Assembly: GCF_030053425.1 (NCBI RefSeq)
Contig: NZ_JASGBI010000001.1
Coordinates: forward strand, 1,248,001 to 1,312,000
Reading direction: 5' to 3'
DNA from: Lysobacter stagni
GTDB lineage: Bacteria; Pseudomonadota; Gammaproteobacteria; Xanthomonadales; Xanthomonadaceae
Length of the DNA: 64,000 nucleotides
Shown here in pieces: positions 18,617-26,606 of this stretch (its first letter is position 1; the number at the start of each line of letters is the position of its first letter). Under the pieces are notes generated by a model. The model had not been told where the DNA came from. It saw only the letters and a list, made by a program, of their open reading frames with translations, and made no database searches. The translations under genes were made by a program, and so were the position numbers.

Positions 18617-19246
18617 ATGACTTCCCTGACCTCCACTCTGCAATCGAACGCGGCCCCGGTGGCCGTTCTCGAAGAAGGAACGACCCTGCGTGCGAGCCTG
18701 GTGCTCACCGTGGTGATCCTCGTCGGCTTCGGCTTCCTGTACTCCTTGGCCGGGGCGGCGCTGGGTCGCGTGGTGTTTCCTCACCAGGCGACCGGCAGTC
18801 TGGTCGCCGTCGATGGCAAGGCCCGCGGCTCCGAGTTCGTGGCCCAACCCTTCGGCGACGCACGCTACTTCCAGCCGCGTCCGTCGGCCGCGAACTACGA
18901 CCCGATGGCGGCGGCCGGCAGCAACCTGGCCCGCAGCAATCCCGACCTGCGCAAGCGCATGGATGAGCTCAGGCTCGCCGTCGCACAGCGTGAAGGCATC
19001 CCGGCCGGGCAGGTTCCCGCGGAGCTGATCACGCAGTCCGGCAGCGGCATGGACCCGCATCTGTCGCCGGCCGGCGTGCAGGTGCAGATCGCGCGCGTCG
19101 CCAAGGCGCGTGGCCTGGAATCCGCGGTCGTGTCCGGGCTGGTCAATGCCAATACGGAACCTGCCCAGTACGGTGTGCTCGGCGAGCCGCGCGTCAACGT
19201 TCTCAAGTTGAACATCGCGTTGGACGCGCTGCAAAAGAAGTCGTGA
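18617..19246 (+). CDS. kdpC: KdpC, assembly subunit of the Kdp ATPase
   Basis: A 209-residue protein with one N-terminal membrane helix (LRASLVLTVVILVGFGFLYS) and a periplasmic domain. Typical KdpC segments are present: GSEFVAQPFGDARYFQPRPS, then NLARSNPDLRKRM, and SGSGMDPHLSPAGVQVQIAR. It links KdpA and KdpB. The ATG lies one base after the kdpB stop. A hairpin follows before kdpD. Confidence 0.97.
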   Translation: MTSLTSTLQSNAAPVAVLEEGTTLRASLVLTVVILVGFGFLYSLAGAALGRVVFPHQATGSLVAVDGKARGSEFVAQPFGDARYFQPRPSAANYDPMAAAGSNLARSNPDLRKRMDELRLAVAQREGIPAGQVPAELITQSGSGMDPHLSPAGVQVQIARVAKARGLESAVVSGLVNANTEPAQYGVLGEPRVNVLKLNIALDALQKKS

Positions 19247-19253
19247 TGCGCGT

Positions 19254-19285
19254 AGCGGGAGCCGGGCCTCCGCCTGGCTCCCGCT
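19254..19285 (+). terminator. terminator-like hairpin between kdpC and kdpD
   Basis: A perfect 10-bp stem (19254-19263 with 19276-19285) with a 12-base loop, followed by TT. It starts eight bases after the kdpC stop and could reduce read-through into the sensor genes, keeping KdpDE less abundant than the pump. Confidence 0.6.
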
Positions 19286-19317
19286 TTCGCAACGGAGCCA
19301 AAGCAGAAGGTGACACC

Positions 19318-21954
19318 GTGATTGAACGCAGCGCGGCACAACGCACGGAGCAGGCCGACGCCCTTATCGGCGAGCTGCAGCGCCAGGGCTCCGGGCGACT
19401 GACCATCTTCCTCGGCGCGGCGCCGGGTGTGGGCAAGACCTACGCCATGCTGGGACGCGCACGGGAACTGCAGCGCCGCGGCACCGACGTGGTCATCGGC
19501 ATCGCCGAAACGCATGGTCGCGGTGAGACGGCGGCCTTGCTGGAGGGGCTCGAAATCCTTCCGAAAAAGCACATCGCTTACCAGGGGCGGCAGCTGGAAG
19601 AGCTCGACCTGGATGCGCTGCTGGCGCGCAAACCCAAGGTCGCACTGGTCGACGAACTGGCGCACCGGAACGTTCCCGGCAGTCGTCATGAACGCCGATG
19701 GCAGAATGTGCTTGAACTGCTGGACGCCGGCATCGACGTCTATACGACGATCAACATCCAGCATCTTGAAAGCCTCAACGACGTCGTTCACCGCACCACC
19801 GGGGTGCGGGTCAGCGAGACCGTACCGGATGCCGTGTTTGATCGCCTTCGTGACATCGTGCTGGTCGACCTGCCACCACGCGAACTGATCGAACGCCTGC
19901 AGCAGGGCAAGGTGTACGTTCCCGAGCAGGCCGCCCAGGCGCTGCAGGCGTTCTTCTCGCCCAGCAACCTGACCGCGCTGCGCGAGCTGGCCATGCAGAC
20001 TGCGGCCGACCGGGTCGACAGCGACCTGCGCGAGGCACAAGCGGCGCGCGGCCTGCCGGGCATGCCGCTGCGGCGCGGCGTGATGCTGGCGATCGACGGC
20101 ATGGGTCAGTCCGAATACCTCGTGCGGGTCGCCCGACGCTTGGCCGAACGACGCGATGCGCCGTGGACCGTCGTGACGGTCCAGAGCGGCGTCCCGAACG
20201 AAGCGCAGCAGCTGGAGCTGGAGCGCGCGTTCGCCCTGGCCAGAAGGCTGGGCGGCGACACGCAGGTGCTTCACGGCAACAGCATCGTGGACGCACTTCT
20301 CGACCAGGCCGCGCGATCCAGCATCAGCACGATCGTGCTTGGCCGGACGCGCGAGCGGCCTTTCGCACGGATGATCAACCGCACGCTGACGCAACAGCTG
20401 CTGCAACGCGGTGCGCATTACGAACTGACCATTGTCAGTACGCCTGAGGCGCGTGCCCGATCCCGCCGCTCATGGCGCACGCTCAAGGGGCACCTGAACG
20501 CCAACGACGCGCTGCTCGCCGTGGCATCGGCCACGCTGGCCACTGCGTTGGCCTGGTTCGCGGAGCGCTGGCTCGCGCTCGACGACCTGTCGCTGATCTT
20601 CATCGTTGCCGTCGTACTGGTGGCGGCGCGGACACGGATGACGGCAGCCGTGCTCGCCGCGGTGCTGTGCTTCCTGGCCTACAACTTCTTCTTCATCGAA
20701 CCGCGCTTCACGTTGCTGATCGGTGCCCGACAGGGCGTCATCACGGTGGTGCTGTTCCTTGTCGCTGCCCTGGTCGCCGGCCGGCTCGCATCCAAACTGC
20801 GCATGCAGGTCGTCGCGCTCCGCGCGGCGAACACGCAGGCGACCGCATTGCAGACGTTGGGGCGTCAGCTTTCGACCGCGGCCGACCTTGGCCAGGTGGC
20901 ACAGGCCGGGCGGGCCGCGTTGAAGCGATCGTTCGACGCCGACGTCATGCTCCAGATCGATGAGGAGCTGGAGCAGGCAACGCAACTCGGCGAGAAGGAT
21001 CGTGCCGCCGCCGACTGGGCCATGCGCAATCGCCAGGCGTCTGGACGTTACACCGACACCCTGTCCGCCTCGGAGTGGTGGTTCGTGCCGCTCGCGTTGG
21101 GAGAGCGTCGAACCGGGGTCGTCGGCCTGCGGTTCCCCCCGCAGGCGCATCGCCTGGGGGCGGAGCAGCGTGGGTTGGCCGAGGCAATGGCGGAAGACAT
21201 CGCGCAGGCCGCCGTCCGCACCCAGCTCGTTTCGGATCTGGAGAATGCCCGCGTCACCAACGAGACCGAGCGTTTGCGTTCCGCTTTGTTGTCATCGGTA
21301 TCGCACGACCTGCGGTCGCCCCTGGCGTCCATCATCGGCTCCGCGAGCAGCCTCGACCATTACGGTGCCGCGATGAGCGAACAGGATCGCCATGGGTTGC
21401 TGGAGACCATCCGCATCGAGAGCGAACGTCTGGATCGCTACATCCAGAACCTGCTCGACATGACGCGACTCGGGCACGGTGGCCTGACCCTGAAACGGGA
21501 CTGGATCGGGGTCGATGAGCTGATCGGATCGGCGGTGACCCGCCTGCAGCGCTACGAGCCACAGGCCCGCTTCAACGTGTCCATCGAGCCCGGCCTCGCG
21601 CCGATCTGGGTTCACCCGGCGCTGATCGAACAGGCGCTGTTCAACGTGCTTGAAAACGCCGCGAAGTTCTCGCCAGCGAACGATGCGGTGGACGTGGACG
21701 CCCGTACCGTGGACGGAAACCTGCGGCTCGACGTGCGCGACCGCGGTCCCGGCATTCCCGAAGATGAACGCCGTCGCATCTTCGACATGTTCTACAGCGT
21801 CGAGAACGGGGATCGGGGCCGCAAGGGCACTGGCCTTGGGCTTGCGATCACACAAGGCATGGTCGGAGCGCACGGCGGAAGCGTCGAGGCGTTGGCGGGA
21901 GCAGGCGGTCATGGCACGACCATCCGAATCACGCTGCCGAGGATCGAGCCCTAG
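19318..21954 (+). CDS. kdpD: KdpD sensor histidine kinase
   Basis: An 878-residue inner-membrane kinase that senses potassium and phosphorylates KdpE. In order: KdpD N-terminal domain with Walker A (GAAPGVGKT, about 33-41), universal-stress-like domain, four clustered membrane helices (about 400-500), GAF-like domain, HisKA with SSVSHDLRSPL (His663), and an ATPase domain with NVLENAAKFS and GRKGTGLGLAI. The start GTG at 19318 is chosen because AGAAGG lies just upstream and the hairpin lies before it; an in-frame ATG at 19243 would add a non-conserved leader encoded across that hairpin. Confidence 0.96.
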   Translation: MIERSAAQRTEQADALIGELQRQGSGRLTIFLGAAPGVGKTYAMLGRARELQRRGTDVVIGIAETHGRGETAALLEGLEILPKKHIAYQGRQLEELDLDALLARKPKVALVDELAHRNVPGSRHERRWQNVLELLDAGIDVYTTINIQHLESLNDVVHRTTGVRVSETVPDAVFDRLRDIVLVDLPPRELIERLQQGKVYVPEQAAQALQAFFSPSNLTALRELAMQTAADRVDSDLREAQAARGLPGMPLRRGVMLAIDGMGQSEYLVRVARRLAERRDAPWTVVTVQSGVPNEAQQLELERAFALARRLGGDTQVLHGNSIVDALLDQAARSSISTIVLGRTRERPFARMINRTLTQQLLQRGAHYELTIVSTPEARARSRRSWRTLKGHLNANDALLAVASATLATALAWFAERWLALDDLSLIFIVAVVLVAARTRMTAAVLAAVLCFLAYNFFFIEPRFTLLIGARQGVITVVLFLVAALVAGRLASKLRMQVVALRAANTQATALQTLGRQLSTAADLGQVAQAGRAALKRSFDADVMLQIDEELEQATQLGEKDRAAADWAMRNRQASGRYTDTLSASEWWFVPLALGERRTGVVGLRFPPQAHRLGAEQRGLAEAMAEDIAQAAVRTQLVSDLENARVTNETERLRSALLSSVSHDLRSPLASIIGSASSLDHYGAAMSEQDRHGLLETIRIESERLDRYIQNLLDMTRLGHGGLTLKRDWIGVDELIGSAVTRLQRYEPQARFNVSIEPGLAPIWVHPALIEQALFNVLENAAKFSPANDAVDVDARTVDGNLRLDVRDRGPGIPEDERRRIFDMFYSVENGDRGRKGTGLGLAITQGMVGAHGGSVEALAGAGGHGTTIRITLPRIEP

Positions 21955-21970
21955 TCGTCGGGAGTGAGGC

Positions 21971-22684
21971 ATGAGCAGCAACAGCCTGTCGGCACGGGTT
22001 CTCGTCATCGACGACGAGCCACAGATCCGCCGCTTCCTCGACATCAGCCTGCGCGCGCAAGGCTATAGCGTGGCGATGGCTGAAAACGGCCAGAGCGGAT
22101 TGGAAGCCCTGGCGACGCAGGGCGCCGACCTGGTGATCCTGGACCTGGGGCTGCCGGACATCGACGGGCAGGACGTCCTGCGTCGGATCAGGCAGTGGTC
22201 GTCGGTTCCGGTGATCCTGCTGACCGTGCGATCGGACGAAACATCGAAGGTGTCGGGGCTCGATGGCGGCGCCAACGACTATGTGACGAAGCCTTTCGGT
22301 GCGCAGGAACTCATGGCGCGCGTTCGTGTCCTGCTGCGTACCCATGCGGTCGGTGCGGAGACGCCGATCCCCGTGTTCGACGACGGCCGGCTGTTCATCG
22401 ACCTGGCCCGGCGGGAAGTGAGGATCGAAGGGGAGGTGGTGCCTTTGACGCGCAAGGAGTTCGCGATGCTTGCGCTGCTTGTGCGGCACGCTGGCCGCGT
22501 CGTGACGCAGCCGCACATCCTGAGGGAGGTCTGGGGCCCCAGCCACGAAGAAGATACGCACTATCTCCGGATACTGGTCGGCAAGCTCCGCGGGAAGCTG
22601 CGCGAGGATGCGACCCAGGTTCGCTACATCGCGACGGACGCGGGTGTCGGATACAAGTTCATCGGTGCATCGAATCGGGTGTAG
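21971..22684 (+). CDS. kdpE: KdpE response regulator
   Basis: A 237-residue OmpR-type regulator that activates kdp transcription. The receiver domain has the acidic pair (VIDDEP), phosphoacceptor Asp58 (VILDLGLPD), a conserved Thr (LLTVRS) and Lys (YVTKPFG). The winged-helix domain carries LTRKEFAMLALLVRHAGRV and YLRILVGKLRGKL. It follows kdpD after 16 bases. Its end overlaps the end of the opposite-strand dehydroquinase-like gene by 26 bases. Two candidate binding sites in the window, before torF-kdp and before that cluster, fit its known half-site pattern. Confidence 0.96.
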   Translation: MSSNSLSARVLVIDDEPQIRRFLDISLRAQGYSVAMAENGQSGLEALATQGADLVILDLGLPDIDGQDVLRRIRQWSSVPVILLTVRSDETSKVSGLDGGANDYVTKPFGAQELMARVRVLLRTHAVGAETPIPVFDDGRLFIDLARREVRIEGEVVPLTRKEFAMLALLVRHAGRVVTQPHILREVWGPSHEEDTHYLRILVGKLRGKLREDATQVRYIATDAGVGYKFIGASNRV

Positions 22685-23129
22685 CGCCGTCGGTGGAGAC
22701 ATCCCGCCGTCCAATCAGCGCCAGATGTCGAATCGCCACGCTCATCGCGATCCTGCAGCCGGAGCCGAAGTCGCCGCTGATGGCGATCGTGGCGAGCGGT
22801 TGGCGACTGGAGCGCAGATCCAGATCCAGCAACTGGCCGCTGCGCTCGTGGATCTCGACGTACGGAACCGTGAGATGGTCGAGCGCATCGCGAAGGGACC
22901 GAAGGGCACCGTCCGGCGCCAAGTCCAGTTCACCCGGGTTGAGCAGGACGAGGTCGCTCGTTTCACACGTGCGGCCACGAAGCGAATCCACCAACGCCCC
23001 GAGGGAGGGGCTTGCCCGATAGCTCAGACAGTGCCCGCACAGTTGCGCCGCGCGCCACAGCCCCGCAGCGGTCTGTCCGTCGAGATGAGTGCTGGCCGCT
23101 CCCGGCCCCTGAAGGAATAGAACTCTCAT
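22659..23129 (-). CDS. divergent type II dehydroquinase-like protein (copy B)
   Basis: A 156-residue protein with the outline of type II 3-dehydroquinase: MRVLFLQGPG for the first strand, a LLNPGELDL loop, PYVEIHERSG, and ISGDFGSGCRIAMSVA near the end. Compared with AroQ it keeps the loop Asn and the Glu and His of the E-x-H motif. It lacks the Asn of the usual GPNLN and the whole REPxxYG lid with catalytic Arg and Tyr. Ordinary dehydratase activity is therefore doubtful. The ATG at 23129 fits the family start; a TTG at 23165 overlapping the upstream stop is possible. The 3' end overlaps kdpE tail to tail. Confidence 0.7.
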   Translation of the reverse strand: MRVLFLQGPGAASTHLDGQTAAGLWRAAQLCGHCLSYRASPSLGALVDSLRGRTCETSDLVLLNPGELDLAPDGALRSLRDALDHLTVPYVEIHERSGQLLDLDLRSSRQPLATIAISGDFGSGCRIAMSVAIRHLALIGRRDVSTDGATPDSMHR

Positions 23130-23161
23130 GGCCCAGGCGAATGCGTATCGGTGGGCCGCGC

Positions 23162-23368
23162 TCAATCCAGCCGGTTCAGCGCCCTGACGCGCACTTCTCC
23201 CGGGCGCACTCCGTGCGCGTCCGCGGCCTGTTGCTGGATGCGACGAAGCACGTCGGCGGGGTCGAGAGCCGCACTGTCTTCGATCTCATGGACGAGCGTC
23301 GCCTGCCCCCAGACACGCAAGCGTTCGCTTACCACTATCTCGTAGTCGGCAAAGTAGCAGTACCGCAT
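23162..23368 (-). CDS. small hypothetical protein between the dehydroquinase-like genes
   Basis: A 68-residue protein (start MRYCYFADYEIVVSE) with a strand-rich first half and a helix-strand end (ADVLRRIQQQAADAHGV, GEVRVRALNRLD). I do not recognise the family. The ATG at 23368 follows the stop of the upstream gene by one base and has GGGA seven bases ahead. An ATG five codons earlier would overlap that gene by 14 bases. It is clearly part of the same three-gene transcript. Confidence 0.65.
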   Translation of the reverse strand: MRYCYFADYEIVVSERLRVWGQATLVHEIEDSAALDPADVLRRIQQQAADAHGVRPGEVRVRALNRLD

Positions 23369-23369
23369 T

Positions 23370-23804
23370 TCAGGTCCCGACATGGATCCGGTTCTCGCAC
23401 TCCGCATCGCCCAGGTACTCCAGTGCGATGGACAGGCCGAGGACGTAGCCTTGGGCGCCATAGCCGTCGATGACACTGATGGAGTCCGCGACCGATGAGA
23501 TCTCGACCGCAGGGCACGGGCCCGCGTGCACCTCGATGCTGGGCTTGCCCAGGCGGGAAACGCACGCACCGATGGCACTGCGCGACAGCGAATGGGCGCC
23601 CGGATCGAACAGGACGAACTCGGTCCCGTTCCCGTTCAACTGGCGCAGGCAATCGACGACTTCCGTTGCGCTGGAACACGCGCGCACGGCTACCGTGCGC
23701 CCGGCCTGTGCGGCGCGCTCGACCAGTTGCGACACCACTTCCCGGGGCAGACCGGCAGGCTGGTCGACCAGGCCGTTCGGGGCGGTAATGATGGCGATGG
23801 ACAT
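23370..23804 (-). CDS. divergent type II dehydroquinase-like protein (copy A)
   Basis: A 144-residue protein aligned by eye to type II dehydroquinase: SIAIITAPNG (first strand), FVLFDPGAHSLS (the NPGAYTHTS loop, Asn changed to Asp), KPSIEVHAGP (E-x-H kept) and IDGYGAQGYVLGLSIAL (the CGFGxxGYxLAL end). The lid with Arg and Tyr is missing. It keeps the PN Asn that copy B has lost, while copy B keeps the loop Asn that this one has lost. The ATG at 23804 has AGGAG seven bases upstream. First gene of the cluster, under a kdp-like promoter element. Confidence 0.72.
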   Translation of the reverse strand: MSIAIITAPNGLVDQPAGLPREVVSQLVERAAQAGRTVAVRACSSATEVVDCLRQLNGNGTEFVLFDPGAHSLSRSAIGACVSRLGKPSIEVHAGPCPAVEISSVADSISVIDGYGAQGYVLGLSIALEYLGDAECENRIHVGT

Positions 23805-23833
23805 CGACACTCTCCTCGTGGGAATGAGGACAG

Positions 23834-23897
23834 TCTCGGACCGGGGCGCGTAAAGTTGCTATTCACCGCGGGCGTTGCGCCGCAAAATTTCGGTAAA
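23834..23897 (-). promoter_or_regulatory. KdpE-like box and promoter element of the dehydroquinase-like cluster
   Basis: On the minus strand TTTACC (23897-23892), five bases, then TTTGCG (23886-23881). Exactly 33 bases after the first half-site comes GAATAG (23864), then TTTACGCGCCCC and CCGAGA to 23834. The 31 bases from GAATAG match the kdp copy (13761-13791) at 25 positions, and the spacing of all elements is identical. The shared layout implies a shared regulator, most simply KdpE. Confidence 0.65.
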
Positions 23898-23955
23898 TTC
23901 AGGTAAGCCTCGCCGTAGCTGTTGAGCAAGCTGCCGTCGCGCGGCTTGACCGCCG

Positions 23956-24645
23956 TCACCACGACCGCGACAGACTCAGCACCAGCGTCGAATGGTCGAC
24001 CTCCGGCGAGAACGCGTAACGCACTTCCTCACCGTCGCTCCAGACCCATGCAATCTGCAGGTCACAGGCGGCGACCGTGACGCCGAGGCCGGCGCGCAGG
24101 TCGAACCGCTGGCGTTGCAATCCCGGGAACGACTGCTCGGTGGTGTCATGGTGCAGCCAGCCCGCATGCCCCAGCAGGCGCACGCGATCCGACAGAGGAT
24201 GGCTTCCATTGAGTTCAAGATAGAGCGCGTCGGAGTCGTCGCCGAAGTAGCGATGCGAGAAGTTGAGGCGGGCGCTCAGATGCGCCGAGCTCAGCCCGAC
24301 GTGGATCTCCGGGTAGTCGTAGCCGGACGCATCGAGGAATGCGGCGTACGAAACGCCGACATCCCAGCCGATTCCATTGCCGAAACGTCGTGCATAACCG
24401 AGGTATGGGAGCACTTGCACGTCGTTACCGCTTTCCGGATCGGGCCGCGCGCTCGATGCCAGCACGCCGGCATAGAAGCCGTCCTTATGGTCGTAGGCGA
24501 GCGCGGCCTGCACCGCTGGGCGGTTGTCGCTGAGGGAAATGCCACGGAAGCGATAGTCGGAAACGATCGCCGCGCTGCCCGAGACCTGGGCGCGGGATGG
24601 GGTGGCCAACAGCAATGCCAACAGTACGATGGCGCCACGCGGCAC
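23956..24645 (-). CDS. TorF-family putative outer-membrane porin (second copy)
   Basis: A 229-residue beta-barrel candidate of the TorF family. A short signal peptide (ending SRAQ) precedes VSGSAAIVSDYRFRGISLSD, the same opening as the kdp-linked porin. Aromatic alternating strands continue to a terminal Trp (LSLSRSW). The GTG start at 24645 lies nine bases after the S8 protease stop, so it is probably the last gene of the sigma-factor operon. Substrate unknown. Confidence 0.82.
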   Translation of the reverse strand: MPRGAIVLLALLLATPSRAQVSGSAAIVSDYRFRGISLSDNRPAVQAALAYDHKDGFYAGVLASSARPDPESGNDVQVLPYLGYARRFGNGIGWDVGVSYAAFLDASGYDYPEIHVGLSSAHLSARLNFSHRYFGDDSDALYLELNGSHPLSDRVRLLGHAGWLHHDTTEQSFPGLQRQRFDLRAGLGVTVAACDLQIAWVWSDGEEVRYAFSPEVDHSTLVLSLSRSW

Positions 24646-24654
24646 GGCGGCTTC

Positions 24655-25941
24655 TCAGCGGCGCGGCCTCCAATGTGTGGTGGATCCAGCGATGCAGTCG
24701 CATGCGCAACGCTGCGTAACGCGCACGACCGCCGCACATGCATCGATCCGTTCCGGCCGCCTCGGCGCCAAGCCTAGCTCAACTTCCGGGGCGAGCGCAG
24801 CGCGCAGCTGCGCCGGCGCCGTGGCCGGGGCCATTCCGCGTAACAGGGCCACCAGGCCCGTCACCTGGGCGGCGGCGTAGGACGAACCGGAAACGAAGCT
24901 CCAGCCGCCGCCGACCGTCGTGGCCGGAATGCCGCGGTCCGGGGCCAGCAGCGATGTCGAAGGGTGATCGCGAGCCTGTTCACCCGCCACGGCGATCACA
25001 TCGTGATGCGAGGAAGGAAAGCCGCCGTCCGCGCTGTGCGTGTCGACTGCGGCGACCACGCTGATCCGCTGGCCAAGCGCCGCATCCAGCAAGCGGCCGA
25101 GCAGCGGGTCGCGGGGGCCCGTCAGGCTGAGGTTGAGCACCTGCACATGGGCGTCCAGCGCGAACTGCAGGGCCTTGGCCAGTGTGAAGCTGCTGCATAC
25201 CGCGCCACTGGCCGCCGTGCTGCTGGGCCAGCATGCGCGCAGGGCGAGCAGGCGGGCCTGCGGGGCGACACCGGCAATGCCGACGCCGTCATCGCTGCGT
25301 GCGCCGATGATTCCCACGACCTGCGTTCCGTGCGATTCCGCGGGGAACGGACCGGAATCGACGAAGTTTCGCGTGACGATCCGTCGGCCTTGCAGGTCCG
25401 GATGACCGACATCGACGCCGGTATCGATCACTGCGACGTTGACGTTGCGACCGGTCCCGAGCGCATGCAGTTCGCGAAGATGCCAGTCGGTCACGATCGG
25501 CTGCGCAGCCGACAGCGGGTCTCCCTCCGCCAATGCGTGAAACACCTGCATGGGTTGCGCGAGCTCGATGCGCGGATCCGCGGCCAGCTGCGACACCAGG
25601 CGCGCGCGCGCAACACCGCTGTCGGCCTCCATCACGAAGCAATCCAGGCCCAAGGCCGGCATGGGCCAGTCGTCGAGCAGGTGCAAACCGTGGGACCGCG
25701 CGATCTGACGCGCGGTGCGTCGTCGCGCCTCGCGTCCTGCCGCGCTGCGGTAGTTGCCGGTGTAGTCCGCGTCGGGACGCAGGTGCGGTGGCGGTACGCG
25801 CAGCATCACCAGCAGTTGCCGGTCGGCCTGCGCCTCCTGCGTGGCAGTCTCGTCCACGGCTGCCGCGTGCAGTGGTGGCGCGGCCATCGCACCTGATCCA
25901 ACGGCCAGACATGCCAGCAGCGATGCCAGTCGAACGCGCAT
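24655..25941 (-). CDS. secreted S8 (subtilase) serine peptidase
   Basis: A 428-residue exported protease. A signal peptide (about 1-21) is followed by a propeptide-like region (about 40-140, with LLVMLRVP and LAADPRIELAQP) and the subtilase domain. The triad is complete: Asp173 (VAVIDTGVD), His204 (ESHGTQVVG) and Ser354 (FVSGSSYAAAQ, with GSS in place of the commoner GTS). The ATG overlaps the anti-sigma stop as TGATG, so translation is coupled. It may act in the envelope and could process its neighbour, the anti-sigma factor; this is inference from the operon. Confidence 0.92.
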   Translation of the reverse strand: MRVRLASLLACLAVGSGAMAAPPLHAAAVDETATQEAQADRQLLVMLRVPPPHLRPDADYTGNYRSAAGREARRRTARQIARSHGLHLLDDWPMPALGLDCFVMEADSGVARARLVSQLAADPRIELAQPMQVFHALAEGDPLSAAQPIVTDWHLRELHALGTGRNVNVAVIDTGVDVGHPDLQGRRIVTRNFVDSGPFPAESHGTQVVGIIGARSDDGVGIAGVAPQARLLALRACWPSSTAASGAVCSSFTLAKALQFALDAHVQVLNLSLTGPRDPLLGRLLDAALGQRISVVAAVDTHSADGGFPSSHHDVIAVAGEQARDHPSTSLLAPDRGIPATTVGGGWSFVSGSSYAAAQVTGLVALLRGMAPATAPAQLRAALAPEVELGLAPRRPERIDACAAVVRVTQRCACDCIAGSTTHWRPRR

Positions 25942-26606
25942 CACTGGGGTCGCTCGACCGGATCGATGCTTTCGACCAGCGTGACACCGGCGGCCGCCCG
26001 CAGTGCATCGCGCACGCTGGCTTCGCGATCGGACGGTACTGCCAGCACGTACGCGCCGGCGTCGTTGGGTCCGTCGACGATCCGCGCCTGGCTGGCACGC
26101 AGCAACTGCTGCATGCGTGCGTGCTCGATGTGCGGATCGAAGACGACCACGAGATGGCGAAGATCGGACCCGGCGACAACGCCGCGTGCTGGCGCGTCGC
26201 CCAGCGTGCGATACAGCACGGCGGGCTCGTCGCGAAGCAGCGCCATGCCGAACAGGCCAAGCGTCAGGACACAGGACATCGCGACCGCACCGCGCAGCGG
26301 AATCGACAGATCCAACCATGCATTGCGTGCACGCCCCACCAGCGACGTCCGCGAATGCGCGCGCGATGGACGCAGGCGATCCTGCAGTCGGCGGAACGCG
26401 GCGGTTGGATCCACCGTCGCACGAGGTTCGGCGCATGCGGACTTGAGACCGCGAAGGAACTCGACCTCGCGCTGGCATTGCCGGCACTGCGCAAGGTGCT
26501 GATCAACACGCGCCTGTTCGGCATCGTCCAGCGTTTCGTTGACGTACCACGGCAGCAGCCGTTCGGCTTCGCTGTGCGCTGAGCCTTCGAAGCGGAGAAT
26601 CTTCAC
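25941..26606 (-). CDS. anti-sigma factor, zf-HC2 type, with propeptide-like periplasmic domain
   Basis: A 221-residue membrane protein. The N-terminal zinc anti-sigma domain shows DQHLAQCRQC (His37, Cys41, Cys44), preceded by His11. One membrane helix lies at about 106-124 (GAVAMSCVLTLGLFG). The periplasmic C-terminus (about 131-221) has RMQQLLRASQARIVDGPNDA and VRDALRAAAGVTLVESIDP. This pattern resembles the propeptide of subtilases, including that of the next gene. The GTG start overlaps the sigma stop as GTGA. It should hold the ECF sigma inactive until an envelope signal releases it. Confidence 0.85.
   Translation of the reverse strand: MKILRFEGSAHSEAERLLPWYVNETLDDAEQARVDQHLAQCRQCQREVEFLRGLKSACAEPRATVDPTAAFRRLQDRLRPSRAHSRTSLVGRARNAWLDLSIPLRGAVAMSCVLTLGLFGMALLRDEPAVLYRTLGDAPARGVVAGSDLRHLVVVFDPHIEHARMQQLLRASQARIVDGPNDAGAYVLAVPSDREASVRDALRAAAGVTLVESIDPVERPQ

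Noticed and set aside
19243..19317. Upstream ATG extension of kdpD overlapping the kdpC stop
   Set aside because: The added residues are Pro/Gly/Arg rich and non-conserved and are encoded across a hairpin; the GTG at 19318 has a ribosome site.
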